Origin: Akkermansiaceae bacterium
GTDB taxonomy: Bacteria > Verrucomicrobiota > Verrucomicrobiia > Verrucomicrobiales > Akkermansiaceae
Direction: 5' to 3'
Assembly: GCA_903888515.1 (NCBI GenBank)
Contig: CAISTY010000133.1
Location: 1 to 61,159, forward strand
DNA length: 61,159 nucleotides
Shown: positions 36,633 to 45,789 of the stretch, piece after piece
Layout of the letters: each line of letters starts with the position of its first letter
Position numbering within the stretch: position 1 is the first letter of the stretch
Position numbers and translations under genes: made by a program
Notes under the pieces: model-generated
Told to the model about the DNA's origin: nothing
Seen by the model: only the letters and a program-made list of their open reading frames with translations
Databases searched by the model: none

Positions 36633-37358
36633 TCAACTCACCTCCCGCCGTGCGCGGTCGCGGCGGAGGTGGGCGAGGGTGACGCGGGAGCGCAGCAACC
36701 AGCGACCATACAGCCAGCCCACCAGCCCGCCACCAACGTGACAGGCATGCCCCACTTGAAAGCATGAACCCATGCCGTGGTCGTCGAGCATCCTGCCCGC
36801 CACGGACCAGCCGGGCAAACCCAGTGCCGGATCGATCAGGGCCAGGGATAACTCCATCACCATGATCCCTAGTCCCAGGCTTTTGCCGGAAACCGGCAAC
36901 GGCCACATCCGCGACTGCGGGGATAACGTGACCAACAGCAATAACAGCGCCATACACCCGCCCGACAATCCGACTAACAACCCCGAGCCCAGCAGCAAGT
37001 GACATAACCCGCCGCCCACCACGCCAGCCAAGGTCACCCGCATCATCGTCAGCCATCCGGTCATCCACTCAATCCTGGAACCGATCACCAGCACCCACAA
37101 CGCGTTCAGTCCCGCATGCCACCATGCGCCATGCAAAAAACCATAACTGATCATCTGCCAGATTTTTCCTGATAGAAACCCGTCACGGCTCAACCCGAGG
37201 TTTTCAAACACACCCTGGAGGGCACCGACTCCTCCCGCGTTGGCGACCCATGCCTCGATTCCCAAAACAATGCCACACCACCCCCAACACGCGGGCGACC
37301 GCCAGAGCTGGCCCGCATTCACGGTGGCATGGAAAATCGGCCCGCCGGATGCTTGCAT
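36633..37358 (-). CDS. rhomboid-family intramembrane serine protease
   Basis: A 241-aa membrane protein with about six helices. The rhomboid elements are HGAWWHAGLNALWV, the nucleophile Ser in LVGLSGGCMALL (GxSG), and the catalytic His in GHACHVGGGLVGW. Family members cut transmembrane proteins. It lies 35 bp downstream of nuoC on the same strand; this is probably proximity only. Confidence 0.85.
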   Translation of the reverse strand: MQASGGPIFHATVNAGQLWRSPACWGWCGIVLGIEAWVANAGGVGALQGVFENLGLSRDGFLSGKIWQMISYGFLHGAWWHAGLNALWVLVIGSRIEWMTGWLTMMRVTLAGVVGGGLCHLLLGSGLLVGLSGGCMALLLLLVTLSPQSRMWPLPVSGKSLGLGIMVMELSLALIDPALGLPGWSVAGRMLDDHGMGSCFQVGHACHVGGGLVGWLYGRWLLRSRVTLAHLRRDRARREVS

Positions 37359-37393
37359 GATAAAGGGGGCTTTCCGTTAGAACGCGTGCCGGC

Positions 37394-37993
37394 TTACTCG
37401 ACCACGCGGGCGCGCGGTTCGCGGACAACCGTATTGGTCCCGCCGGCAAAGGTGACAAATGGCCCGCCTTCGAGCGGTGCCACCCCGGTGAATGCCACAT
37501 CCGGCATTGCCGACGGGCGTCCTGCTAACGGAAAATCCTTGCGCAACGGAAAAAACGGATAACCCTCCCACATCAGGATGCGTTTCAGGTTCGGATGATT
37601 GGCAAACGCTATGCCCATCATGTCCCACACTTCGCGCTCATGCCAATCCGCGCCGGCCCACAGATCGGTGGCCGATGGCACCATCTCGTCCGCGGCCACC
37701 TTGGCCTTCACTCGCAGGCGCTTGGAATCATCCACACTGGCAATCTCATACACGATCTCAAAACGCGGATCCTCACCCAAATGATCCACGCTGGAAATAT
37801 CGAGTATCATGTCGTAAGCCAGATCGTTCCGGCATTTCGCCAATACATCGTGCAGCGCGCCGAGTTGCACACGCAATGTATGCTCACCCCGGAATTCCAC
37901 GGTTTCCACAATCATCCCTCCAAAGAGTTCACACAGTCGGGTCATATCGGCGGCGGATGACATGGCGGGAAAAATCGAATCAGGAAAATCCAT
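37394..37993 (-). CDS. nuoC: NADH-quinone oxidoreductase subunit C
   Basis: The 199-aa 30-kDa subunit of complex I, in the peripheral arm beside NuoD. The motif [20 protein letters not shown] followed by [21 protein letters not shown] is diagnostic. ATG 37993 is taken, giving a 14-bp overlap with the end of nuoB; ATG 37963 is an alternative. No nuoD follows: the next gene is the rhomboid. Confidence 0.93.
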   Translation of the reverse strand: MDFPDSIFPAMSSAADMTRLCELFGGMIVETVEFRGEHTLRVQLGALHDVLAKCRNDLAYDMILDISSVDHLGEDPRFEIVYEIASVDDSKRLRVKAKVAADEMVPSATDLWAGADWHEREVWDMMGIAFANHPNLKRILMWEGYPFFPLRKDFPLAGRPSAMPDVAFTGVAPLEGGPFVTFAGGTNTVVREPRARVVE

Positions 37994-38516
37994 CAAAAAA
38001 CACCTTCTTCTGGGCGAGCGTGGATTTCTCGCCCTCGATCTTCTTCTGCAACTGCATCAGCCCCTCGATCAAGGCTTCAGGCCGCGGCGGACAACCGGAA
38101 ATATAAACGTCCACCGGAATCAACCGGTCTATCCCCTGCAACACCGCATAACTGCGGTACATGCCACCGCTCGCCGCGCAGGCTCCCATCGCGACACACC
38201 ATTTCGGCTCCGGCATCTGGTCCCAAATGCGCTTCACGGCCAGCGCCATCTTGTACGTCACCGTCCCGGATACCAGCAACACATCTGCCTGGCGGGGAGA
38301 AAAGCGCATCACCTCCATGCCAAACCGCGATATGTCATATCTGGCCGATGCCGTGGCCATCAACTCGATCGCACAACACGCAAGCCCCATCGGCATCGGC
38401 CACAACGAGTTCTTGCGCATCCAATTGATGGCGGCATCCACGCGCGTCACAATCACGTTGCCTTCGATCTTCGAATCATAGGCGGCGTCAATGGTGTTAG
38501 AGGTGGAGCTGGCCAT
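37980..38516 (-). CDS. nuoB: NADH-quinone oxidoreductase subunit B
   Basis: The 178-aa 20-kDa subunit of complex I that holds cluster N2, the last electron donor to quinone. The cluster cysteines are seen in [21 protein letters not shown] and [11 protein letters not shown]. nuoA is not upstream; instead the gene starts divergently from the menaquinone methyltransferase, 94 bp apart. Confidence 0.95.
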   Translation of the reverse strand: MASSTSNTIDAAYDSKIEGNVIVTRVDAAINWMRKNSLWPMPMGLACCAIELMATASARYDISRFGMEVMRFSPRQADVLLVSGTVTYKMALAVKRIWDQMPEPKWCVAMGACAASGGMYRSYAVLQGIDRLIPVDVYISGCPPRPEALIEGLMQLQKKIEGEKSTLAQKKVFFDGFS

Positions 38517-38610
38517 GATATGCTGCGGACGCCCGTCACTCTGCCCGCCATCTCCCCTCCCCTCAAGCGCATTGTGCGGAAATCCCGCTTGGTGGATGAT
38601 TGCACGATAA

Positions 38611-39393
38611 TTGGCCCATAGTCGGCCAGTCCCCCGCTTGTCGCTTGATTCCCGGGCAATCCGCCCTGACTCTCCCCGCGTGCCCGATGCCGTTTACGTT
38701 CGCGACGCCTTTGCCCGCATTGCGGACCGCTATGTGCTCACCAACCATGTCCTGAGCTGCGGCGCGGACATCTGGTGGCGCAAGGTCGTGGCCGCGCGCA
38801 TCCGCAGATGGAACCCGGCCCGCGTGCTCGACGTGGCGTCCGGCACCGGCGACCTGGCAGTGGAAATCCAGCGCCAATGCCCGGATTGCGAGGTGATCGC
38901 GGCGGATTTCTGCGCGGAGATGCTCGCCCACGCCGCCCGCCGCGGAGTTGCCAACACCCTCGTCGCCGATGCGCTCCACCTGCCGCTGTTAGACAACAGT
39001 TTCGATGTGGCTACCGTGGCTTTCGGGCTGCGCAACATGGTGGACTACCCGGCCGCCCTGCGCGAAATGCGCCGCGTGCTCAAACCCGGAGGCCGCCTCG
39101 TGATCCTGGATTTCTCGCTGCCGGACGGCCTGCTCCGCCGACCGTACCGGTTCTATCTGCATCACGTCCTGCCGCGCATGGCCGGCTGGCTTACCGGCCA
39201 ACGCGACGCCTACGAATACCTCGGCGGGTCGATCGAGACCTTTCCTTCCGGCAACTCGATGATGGATTTGCTGGAAACGTGTGGGTTCGTAGAGATCCGC
39301 GCCACGCCGCTCACCGGCGGCGTGGCTGCGATCTATCAGGGCAGCCGCCCGAGCCTGTTGGTTGATGAATCCAAAATGGAGATGCCCTGTTGA
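38611..39393 (+). CDS. ubiE: demethylmenaquinone/ubiquinone C-methyltransferase
   Basis: A SAM-dependent methyltransferase of up to 260 aa completing menaquinone (or ubiquinone) synthesis. [15 protein letters not shown] binds [21 protein letters not shown] and [15 protein letters not shown] are UbiE/MenG signatures, as is [15 protein letters not shown]. The start is uncertain: TTG 38611 or GTG 38680, the latter nearer to the usual family start. It is divergent from nuoB, fitting a shared respiratory role. Confidence 0.9.
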   Translation: MAHSRPVPRLSLDSRAIRPDSPRVPDAVYVRDAFARIADRYVLTNHVLSCGADIWWRKVVAARIRRWNPARVLDVASGTGDLAVEIQRQCPDCEVIAADFCAEMLAHAARRGVANTLVADALHLPLLDNSFDVATVAFGLRNMVDYPAALREMRRVLKPGGRLVILDFSLPDGLLRRPYRFYLHHVLPRMAGWLTGQRDAYEYLGGSIETFPSGNSMMDLLETCGFVEIRATPLTGGVAAIYQGSRPSLLVDESKMEMPC

Positions 39394-39490
39394 CTTGAGT
39401 AGTAACACCCATGCTTGATCGAAAATCCGTGCAATCCTTGGTCGGAAACATCACCATCCGGCCAATCCAACTCCAACCCCAGCTTTTAGC

Positions 39491-40834
39491 GTGAACAAAT
39501 CCCCCACCATGAGCGCCCGCGATGCCGCCCTGGCACTCACCCGCCGCCTGCAAGCCGCCGGGCACGAGACGTTGTTCGCCGGTGGCTGCGTGCGCGACCG
39601 TCTGCTAGGCCACCCGCCGAAGGATTACGACATCGCCACCTCCGCCATGCCCGCCCAGGTCATCGCGCTTTTCCCGGAATCCAACGAGGTGGGTGCGCAC
39701 TTCGGCGTGGTCATCGCCAAACACGGCGGCCACCATGTGGAAATCGCCACGTTTCGCACCGATGGCAGCTACCGCGACGGACGGCGGCCCGAAACCGTCA
39801 CCTTTTCCACCCCGTTGGAAGATGCACAACGGCGGGATTTCACGATCAACGGGTTGTTTGAAATCCCGGAATCCGGCGAGGTCATCGATTTCGTCGGCGG
39901 TCTAACCGACATTCAGGCGCGCGTGATCCGCGCCATCGGCGATCCTGCGGCACGCTTCACCGAAGACGGCCTGCGCTTGCTGCGGGCCGTGCGATTCGCC
40001 ACCACACTGGGGTTCACCATCGATCCGGCAACGGACACGGCCATCCGGCAATGCGCCAGCCTGCTGGACCGGATATCCCCCGAACGCATCCGCGACGAGT
40101 TTTCAAAAATCCTCACGTCGCCGCGCCGCCGCGCCGGCATCGAGCACCTCGTGAACACCGATTTGATCCGCCATTTCATGCCCGAGGTGCTGCCGATGAT
40201 CGGCTGCGAGCAGCCGCCTGAATGGCACCCGGAAGGAGATGTGTACACCCACACCCTGATCATGCTCGGGATGCTCGCGCCCGACGCGTCGCTGGAACTC
40301 TGCCTCGCCGTGTTGTTGCATGACATCGCCAAACCGGCGTGCATGACGATCGATGAAGATACCGCTAGAATCCGCTTCAGCGGTCATGACTCGATGGGCG
40401 CGGAAATCACCGAGTCCATCCTGCGCCGGCTCCGCTACCCGAACGATACCGTCGCCACCGTGGTGTCCATGGTCGCCCGCCACATGCAATTCATGAACGT
40501 GCAAAAAATGCGCGTCGCCAAATTAAAACGCTTCATGGCCGCGCCCACCTTCACCGGGGAAATGGAACTCCACCGCGTCGATTGCGCCTCATCTAACGGG
40601 TTTACCGACAACTACGAATTCCTCCATGCCAAGGCAGCGGAGTTCGCCGCCGAACCGCTGATTCCGCCGCCCTTGGTCACCGGTCGCGACCTGATCCGGC
40701 TGGGCCTCTCACCCGGCCCGCACTTCAAGGAAATCCTCGAAACCATCCAGACCGAACAACTCGAAGGAAGAATCCACGAGCGCGAAGCCGCACTTGCGTT
40801 CCTGCGTGCACAAAATCCCGAAAATAATGCGTGA
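39491..40834 (+). CDS. class II polyA polymerase/CCA-adding-type nucleotidyltransferase with HD domain
   Basis: A 447-aa tRNA nucleotidyltransferase-superfamily enzyme. GGCVRDRLLGHPPKDYDIAT contains the head-domain G-G and the catalytic DxD. EDAQRRDFTINGLF and DGLRLLRAVRFA are the downstream motifs. HTLIMLGML and LLHDIAKP form an HD-type region. Since both tRNAs seen here already encode CCA, a repair or RNA-tailing role is plausible. The start is GTG 39491 or ATG 39509. Confidence 0.88.
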   Translation: MNKSPTMSARDAALALTRRLQAAGHETLFAGGCVRDRLLGHPPKDYDIATSAMPAQVIALFPESNEVGAHFGVVIAKHGGHHVEIATFRTDGSYRDGRRPETVTFSTPLEDAQRRDFTINGLFEIPESGEVIDFVGGLTDIQARVIRAIGDPAARFTEDGLRLLRAVRFATTLGFTIDPATDTAIRQCASLLDRISPERIRDEFSKILTSPRRRAGIEHLVNTDLIRHFMPEVLPMIGCEQPPEWHPEGDVYTHTLIMLGMLAPDASLELCLAVLLHDIAKPACMTIDEDTARIRFSGHDSMGAEITESILRRLRYPNDTVATVVSMVARHMQFMNVQKMRVAKLKRFMAAPTFTGEMELHRVDCASSNGFTDNYEFLHAKAAEFAAEPLIPPPLVTGRDLIRLGLSPGPHFKEILETIQTEQLEGRIHEREAALAFLRAQNPENNA

Positions 40835-40871
40835 ATCGCAGGCGGGATTGTGATGGGATCCAGTATAACAC

Positions 40872-41777
40872 ATGCAAGCGACACTTCTACCTCCCCGAAA
40901 CCCGGCGCTGTGCGCACCGCTCACCTCCAACCGCGAACTTGGCGCTTGCCTCATTGCCAATGTTCCAATGCGTGAATTGCTTGCCGCGGACCTCAGCCGC
41001 GCGGGCCTGCAACTCGTGGAGCCCGAGTCCGCCGAACCCCGCGCCATCCGCATCCCGATCGACAATTGGATAGACATCAGTGCCCTGCTGGAACTCGGTC
41101 GCCACCTGGAATCCGCCCGCCTTGTCGATAGCGATGGCAACACGCTCGCTTGGAAAGGCTGCGTCCAAGCGGAAGAATGCATCGACGAAATCGTCACCGA
41201 TGCCAGTTGTTTCTCCGTCATCTATCCGTGGGATCTGCTGCGCATGAGCGAGGATGTTCTCGCGTTGATGGATGAAACCTCGCTGCTTGGCGATGTCAGC
41301 CCGCGGGCCAACCTGTCGGGTGTCATCCGCCTCGGCATCGGTGCCCGCATCATGCCCGGCTCGGTAATCGAAGGCCCGGTACTCATCGGCGCGCACAGCG
41401 TGATCGGCCCGAATGCCTATATCCGTGGCACCACCAGCATCGGCGCTCACTGCCACATCGGCAACGGTGCCGAAGTGAAAAACTCCATCATCTATCCTCA
41501 CACCTACATCTCCCGCCATTGTTACGTGGGCGATTCCATCATCGGCAGTCACGCCATCCTGGGAGCCGGCACTTGCACCGAAAACCACCGCCATGACGGA
41601 CGCCACCACATTTCCATGATCAACGGCCACCCCGTGGATACCGGTCGCTTCAAATTCGGTGCCATCCTCGGCGACGGCGTCCATACCGGCGTCAATACCT
41701 CGATCGCCGCCGGTATCAAAATCGGCGTGGCCCGCACCACCACGCCGGGCACTGTCGTCAGCAAGGACTTGCTCTGA
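40872..41777 (+). CDS. left-handed beta-helix hexapeptide-repeat protein
   Basis: A 301-aa protein. The N-terminal 130 residues look like the non-catalytic part of sugar-nucleotide enzymes. From residue 135 onward there are regular hexapeptide repeats (VIRLGIGARIMPGSVIEG, VLIGAHSVIGPNAYIRG). It is similar to the C-terminal domain of GlmU-type proteins, but no GxGTRM nucleotidyltransferase loop is present, so it is probably an acyltransferase or regulatory homologue. It ends 4 bp before the first PilT-type gene. Confidence 0.75.
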   Translation: MQATLLPPRNPALCAPLTSNRELGACLIANVPMRELLAADLSRAGLQLVEPESAEPRAIRIPIDNWIDISALLELGRHLESARLVDSDGNTLAWKGCVQAEECIDEIVTDASCFSVIYPWDLLRMSEDVLALMDETSLLGDVSPRANLSGVIRLGIGARIMPGSVIEGPVLIGAHSVIGPNAYIRGTTSIGAHCHIGNGAEVKNSIIYPHTYISRHCYVGDSIIGSHAILGAGTCTENHRHDGRHHISMINGHPVDTGRFKFGAILGDGVHTGVNTSIAAGIKIGVARTTTPGTVVSKDLL

Positions 41778-41781
41778 ATTA

Positions 41782-42834
41782 ATGATCGACGCCCTCACCC
41801 AGCTCATCCGGGATGCTTTCACCAATGCGGCCACCGATGTCTTCATCGTCGAGGGCGAAGCGCCGCGCATCCGCCACGAGGGGGAAGTGGTCGTGCTCCA
41901 TCCCGGGCCGGTCACGCGTCAGGCAATGCTGGAATTCTGGCAGTCCTGCGGCATTGATCCGGCGACGCATGGCGAGGCGGACATCTCATGGCAGCTTCCC
42001 CATGGCGGCCGCCTGCGCGTGAATCTCTATCACACGCTCGGCCGCCTCGCCGCCGCCCTGCGGCCGATCCGCGCCCATATCCCGCAGCTCGCGGAACTCG
42101 GACTGCCCGCTCGTTTGTTAGAGTCCTGGCTGCAACGCCGCTACGGACTGATCCTGATCACCGGCCCCACGGGTTCCGGCAAGTCCACCACCGTGGCGTC
42201 CTGCCTGGATTGGATCAACCGGCATCTTGCCCGCCATATCGTCACGTTGGAGGATCCCATCGAGTTTCTGTTTGAGAACGACCTGTCGTTTTTCTCGCAG
42301 CGGGAAATCCGCCAGGATTCGGCGACTTTCGCGACCGGTCTGCGGGCCGCGTTGCGGCAGAGTCCGGATGTGTTGTTTCTCGGGGAAATCCGCGACCCGG
42401 AAACCGCAGTCACCGCGCTGCATGCCGCGGAAACCGGCCACCTCGTCATCTCCACCCTCCATAGTAGCAGCGTGACCGAAACCCTCGAACGCTTCTCCCA
42501 CCTGCTCAAATCCGAAACCTCAGGTGCCCTCAACCTGCTCGCATCCCAGCTCATCGGCGTCATGGCCCAGCAACTCCTCCCGCGCCTCGGCGGCGGTCTC
42601 TTCCCCGCCCTCGAATACCTCCAGAACGAAGCCGCCACCCGCCGCTGGATCCTCGATAACAAGCTAACAGAATTGCAGGACCACCTGCGGAAATCAGACG
42701 GCACCACGAATTGTTCGCTGCTCGATTACCTCGTGGCCTCCACCCGCCAGGGATTCGTCGATGCGGATATCGCCCGCTCCGCCTGCCCGCGCCCGCAGGA
42801 TTTTGATCGCGCGATGCGCGGGATTACGGGATAG
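41782..42834 (+). CDS. PilT/PilU-type ATPase (first of two)
   Basis: 350 aa from ATG 41782. The retraction-ATPase core is complete: Walker A GPTGSGKSTT, the Asp box VTLEDPIEF, Walker B VLFLGEIRDPET and the His box HAAETGHLVISTLHS. The N-terminal PAS-like domain is shorter and more divergent than in the second copy. Such ATPases power pilus disassembly. It is followed after 7 bp by a second PilT-type gene. Confidence 0.88.
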   Translation: MIDALTQLIRDAFTNAATDVFIVEGEAPRIRHEGEVVVLHPGPVTRQAMLEFWQSCGIDPATHGEADISWQLPHGGRLRVNLYHTLGRLAAALRPIRAHIPQLAELGLPARLLESWLQRRYGLILITGPTGSGKSTTVASCLDWINRHLARHIVTLEDPIEFLFENDLSFFSQREIRQDSATFATGLRAALRQSPDVLFLGEIRDPETAVTALHAAETGHLVISTLHSSSVTETLERFSHLLKSETSGALNLLASQLIGVMAQQLLPRLGGGLFPALEYLQNEAATRRWILDNKLTELQDHLRKSDGTTNCSLLDYLVASTRQGFVDADIARSACPRPQDFDRAMRGITG

Positions 42835-42841
42835 TAGCGTC

Positions 42842-43936
42842 ATGCCCATGCTGCGCGACATCACCGAATACCTGAAGGAAGCCGTCATGCGCGGAGGGTC
42901 CGACCTGCACCTCAGCGCGTGGGCGCCCGCCTGCGTGCGCATCAACGGCGCGATCCAACCCATTGATGAGGACACGCTCGATTCTAACAGCGTGCGCGAC
43001 CTCATCCTCGACACGCTCACCGAGTCCCAGCGCGCCACCTTGGAACAGGAATGGGAACTCGACTATGCCCTGCAGGTCGAGGGTGTCGGCCGTTTCCGTG
43101 GCAACGTTCATATCGCTCGCGGCAACGTCGAGGCCGCGTTCCGCTTCATCTCCCAGGAAATCCCCGAATTGGAAACTCTCGGCCACCACGAGGTGGTGCA
43201 CCATTTCTGCAACCTGCGCAGCGGCCTCGTGCTGGTCACCGGCATCACCGGCTCCGGCAAATCCACCACGCTCGCCTCAATGGTCAAACGCATCTCCGAC
43301 ACCCGCAGCGGCGTGATCATCACCCTCGAGGATCCCATCGAGTTCATCTTCCAGCACAGCTCGTGCCTGATCAAACAACGCGAAATCGGCGCCGATACCC
43401 ACGGGTTTCCCCGCGCCCTGCGCCAAGCGCTGCGCCAGGACCCGGACGTCATCGTGGTCGCGGAAATGCGCGACCTCGACACCATCCGCATCGCTCTAAC
43501 CGCCGCAGAGACCGGCCACCTCGTGCTCGCCACACTCCACACGCCCGACGCACCGCAAACCATCGACCGTCTGGTAGATGTATTTCCCGCCGACCAGCAA
43601 CCGCAGATTGTCGCGCAGTTGTCCAGCACGCTGGGTGGCATCATCTGCCAACGCCTGATCCCGCGTGCCGACGGCCATGGCCGCGTCCTCGCCTCGGAGG
43701 TGTTGGTTCCCGGCCACGGCATGCGCAATTGCATCCGCGAGCGCAAACTCGAACAAATCGTCGGCCTGATGGAAATCGGCCACCGCGACGGCAACCGGAC
43801 GATAGACCAAAGCATCGCCGTATTGTTAGAAGCCAACCTGATCACCCGCGATGAGGCGATTTTCCACAGTCGCGAACGCAAGAGCTTCGAAGCCCCGCCG
43901 CCAGAACCACGCAAAGCGAAATCGATCTGGACCTGA
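42842..43936 (+). CDS. pilT: PilT-type twitching-motility ATPase (second of two)
   Basis: 364 aa from ATG 42842. It starts MPMLRDITEYLKEAVMRGGS with DLHLS, the classical PilT opening. Walker A is GITGSGKSTT, then ITLEDPIEF, Walker B VIVVAEMRDLDT, HLVLATLHTPDAPQTIDR, and the C-terminal QLSSTLGGIICQRLIPR. It is the closer match to canonical PilT. The pair plus the following membrane protein are tightly spaced and probably one operon. Confidence 0.92.
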   Translation: MPMLRDITEYLKEAVMRGGSDLHLSAWAPACVRINGAIQPIDEDTLDSNSVRDLILDTLTESQRATLEQEWELDYALQVEGVGRFRGNVHIARGNVEAAFRFISQEIPELETLGHHEVVHHFCNLRSGLVLVTGITGSGKSTTLASMVKRISDTRSGVIITLEDPIEFIFQHSSCLIKQREIGADTHGFPRALRQALRQDPDVIVVAEMRDLDTIRIALTAAETGHLVLATLHTPDAPQTIDRLVDVFPADQQPQIVAQLSSTLGGIICQRLIPRADGHGRVLASEVLVPGHGMRNCIRERKLEQIVGLMEIGHRDGNRTIDQSIAVLLEANLITRDEAIFHSRERKSFEAPPPEPRKAKSIWT

Positions 43937-43949
43937 GCCAAAAGCCCTT

Positions 43950-44636
43950 ATGGAAGCACCGTCCCCCAGTTATATCCTGACCCGCGCCGCCTTTGGGATC
44001 GCCCTGTTAGTGGCTGCTCTGGCCGGCTTCAGCTTTGTCAAAAAGAAGCAACACCAGGCCGCGATCAGCGCCGAACTCTCGTCGATCACCAGCGATAGTT
44101 CGTTCTTCCAACAGTTCTATGCCGAAGACGCCCGTAAATCCCTCGTGAAAGCCATCGGCCTGCTCGCCGAAGCCAACTCACTCGGCATCCCACCGGACCT
44201 GGCCATCAACCGCGCCCTGGGCGTCCAACCGAAGTTCTTCGCCACCAACGCCAAACACGATGACCCTCCGGCCCGTGAAAAAATCATCCGCTCGTGCCTG
44301 CGCAACAACTATCAGAATTTTCTCATGCTTGGCTATAAGGCGGATTTGCAAACACTCGCCAGCATGAAACAGGGCGATCTCCCACCCATCCCCAGCGGTC
44401 CCCAAAGCGACCGCAAACCGGAAATCGCCCTCCTGATCCCTTCCGCCATCTCTCCTGGCATGGAAAAAGTCATCGCCAATCTGATCATCCGGCCGCCCCA
44501 GCCCGATGGCCAGCCCGCAAGCGCCATCGAAATCGCCACCGCCAAACAACTCGCCTGCGATCTGGCGGACGCCCGTCTCATCGAAGAACCCGTCCGCGAC
44601 CAGATCCTCAAGGACCTGTCCAAACCGGTGCCTTGA
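43950..44636 (+). CDS. membrane-anchored hypothetical protein in the pilT operon
   Basis: 228 aa from ATG 43950, with one N-terminal membrane helix (ILTRAAFGIALLVAALAGFSFV) and a soluble domain outside. There is no recognised family; motifs such as REKIIRSCLRNNYQNFLMLG are helical. It starts 13 bp after the second PilT gene and is followed by a terminator, so it is the last gene of that operon and may belong to the pilus machinery. Confidence 0.65.
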   Translation: MEAPSPSYILTRAAFGIALLVAALAGFSFVKKKQHQAAISAELSSITSDSSFFQQFYAEDARKSLVKAIGLLAEANSLGIPPDLAINRALGVQPKFFATNAKHDDPPAREKIIRSCLRNNYQNFLMLGYKADLQTLASMKQGDLPPIPSGPQSDRKPEIALLIPSAISPGMEKVIANLIIRPPQPDGQPASAIEIATAKQLACDLADARLIEEPVRDQILKDLSKPVP

Positions 44637-44691
44637 TCATGAGGTGAAATGATGGAACATCTGGGGAGCGTCGGCATCTTGCCGGCTGCGT

Positions 44692-44722
44692 TCCGCATCC
44701 TGCGGAGCGCTCTTTTTTTTTC
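44692..44722 (+). terminator. rho-independent terminator after the pilT operon
   Basis: The stem TCCGCA/TGCGGA with loop TCC is followed by GCGCTC and nine T. Neighbouring small palindromes (CGGCA-TCT-TGCCG just upstream, GGGAC-TTC-GTCCC at about 44727-44740, CCGGCGGGACGCCGG near 44759) make 44660-44775 palindrome-rich. The rest of the gap to 44879 shows no gene. Confidence 0.75.
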
Positions 44723-44879
44723 TTGCGGGACTTCGTCCCGGGCCATTTCCATGTTTCCCGGCGGGACGCCGGAAAATGCCGTCACGATGGCGGCGCTCCC
44801 TGATCCAATCCCCTCCCCTAGAGCACGGAATCGAAACGGATTGCTTGCATTTATCATCGCCTTGCGGCTTGTTACGTGC

Positions 44880-45080
44880 ATGCCCATCACCAAGGAAAGC
44901 AAGAGTTCCATCAAAAAGGCGGCCGCCCGGTTGGTGCGTCAATTACCCGACTCCGCAGTTTGGGATGACTTGATGTATGAAATTCTCGTGCGCCAAAAAA
45001 TCGAAGTCGGGCTTGCCAACCTTCATAACGGACGCAAACACACCCATGCCTCCATCCGCAAGGAGTTCGGACCTGCATGA
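44880..45080 (+). CDS. antitoxin of a ParE-type module
   Basis: A 66-aa protein. ATG 44880 is chosen because the frame before it reads through terminator-like palindromes. The pattern (LVRQLPDSAVWDDLMYEILV, then RQKIEVGLANLHNGRKHTHA) is typical of small antitoxins that precede RelE/ParE toxins. The 4-bp ATGA overlap with the toxin indicates coupled translation. It probably neutralises the toxin and represses its own promoter. Confidence 0.8.
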   Translation: MPITKESKSSIKKAAARLVRQLPDSAVWDDLMYEILVRQKIEVGLANLHNGRKHTHASIRKEFGPA

Positions 45081-45355
45081 AAATCACTTGGTCCGCGCAG
45101 GCACGCTGTGATCTGCGAGCCATCCGCAACTTCATCGCCCGTGACTCCGAGCATTACGCCCGCTTGCAGATCGAGCGCTTGATCGACCGCGTCGAACATA
45201 CGGCGGGCATGCCATCCAAAGGTCACCCCGTTCATGAATTCATCGAGTCCGGCCTGCGTGAAGTTCATGAAGGCGGCTACAGAATCATCTACGGCATCCA
45301 GAATGAGGAGTTTCAAGTGGTGACCATCATCCATATGAAACAACAAATGAAGTAG
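45077..45355 (+). CDS. parE: RelE/ParE-family toxin
   Basis: A 92-aa toxin: MKITWSAQARCDLRAIRNFI, LIDRVEHTAGMPSKGHPVHE, LREVHEGGYRIIYGI and VVTIIHMKQQM follow the RelE/ParE fold. The ParE-like wording (REVHEGGYRIIY) favours gyrase poisoning over mRNA cleavage, but this is not certain. It overlaps the antitoxin stop by 4 bp. Confidence 0.87.
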   Translation: MKITWSAQARCDLRAIRNFIARDSEHYARLQIERLIDRVEHTAGMPSKGHPVHEFIESGLREVHEGGYRIIYGIQNEEFQVVTIIHMKQQMK

Positions 45356-45440
45356 GTCTTCGCCATTGAACAGCGTGAACCCGAGCGCATCCTCCGCGAC
45401 CTCCGCGTTTCCCTTTTCTTAATCTTGCTGAGTTGGGCTT

Positions 45441-45457
45441 GGCGGTTGCAAACCGCC
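45441..45457 (-). repeat. REP-like palindrome, copy 1
   Basis: GGCGGTTGCAAACCGCC, a 7-bp stem with a 3-base loop. With flanks, the minus strand reads GTGGC-GGCGGTTTGCAACCGCC-A, the same unit as copies 2 and 3. The gap 45356-45850 holds these palindromes, a 14-bp hairpin and gene debris. Confidence 0.8.
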
Positions 45458-45537
45458 GCCACGGCTCTTCAGCCAGCCGCCCACCATGCGCCTCGCTCAA
45501 CAATACATAAACGTAAATCATGCGTTTGTGATAGTTT

Positions 45538-45569
45538 GCCCCGTTAGAAGCGCAAGCTTCTAACGGGGC
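45538..45569. repeat. perfect 14-bp hairpin with GCAA tetraloop
   Basis: Left arm 45538-45551 (GCCCCGTTAGAAGC), loop GCAA, right arm 45556-45569. There are no mismatches. It holds GTTAG in one arm and CTAAC in the other. It ends the Avd-like gene fragment by supplying its stop codon, so it looks inserted. Confidence 0.95.
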
Positions 45570-45667
45570 TGGCTCTTGGGAAAGCTCTCCACCCGCTCCA
45601 GCACCCATTTGGCGCAGGCATACCACTTCACCAAAACGAGGGGCGCGTCAGATCCGGGCGGTTTCAT
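45560..45667 (-). pseudogene. 5' fragment of an Avd-like four-helix-bundle gene
   Basis: From ATG 45667 the frame encodes 35 residues: after MKPPGSDAPLVL comes VKWYACAKWVLERVESFPKS, then QPR and TAG. K-W-Y-x3-K-W-x-L-x-R-V-E-x-F-P-K-S-Q is the opening of the four-helix-bundle family that includes Avd of diversity-generating retroelements and proteins within 23S intervening sequences. The full family is about 115-120 aa. The stop lies in the 14-bp hairpin and nothing similar continues beyond it. No reverse transcriptase is near. Confidence 0.6.
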
Positions 45668-45710
45668 TTTTCAGAAAAAAAATTTCGACCGCCTGCGGCG
45701 GGGGCGTGGC

Positions 45711-45727
45711 GGCGGTTTGCAACCGCC
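45711..45727 (+). repeat. REP-like palindrome, copy 2
   Basis: GGCGGTTTGCAACCGCC, preceded by GTGGC. Opposite in orientation to copies 1 and 3. Confidence 0.8.
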
Positions 45728-45789
45728 AGGCCCTGATTTCGGAACCACCCGTTCCTCCACCTCAAGCGCCCGCTGGTTATTATTCGCAT

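Noticed and set aside
45560..45667. Evidence for a diversity-generating retroelement
   Set aside because: Only a broken Avd-like start is present; no reverse transcriptase, template or variable repeat was seen.
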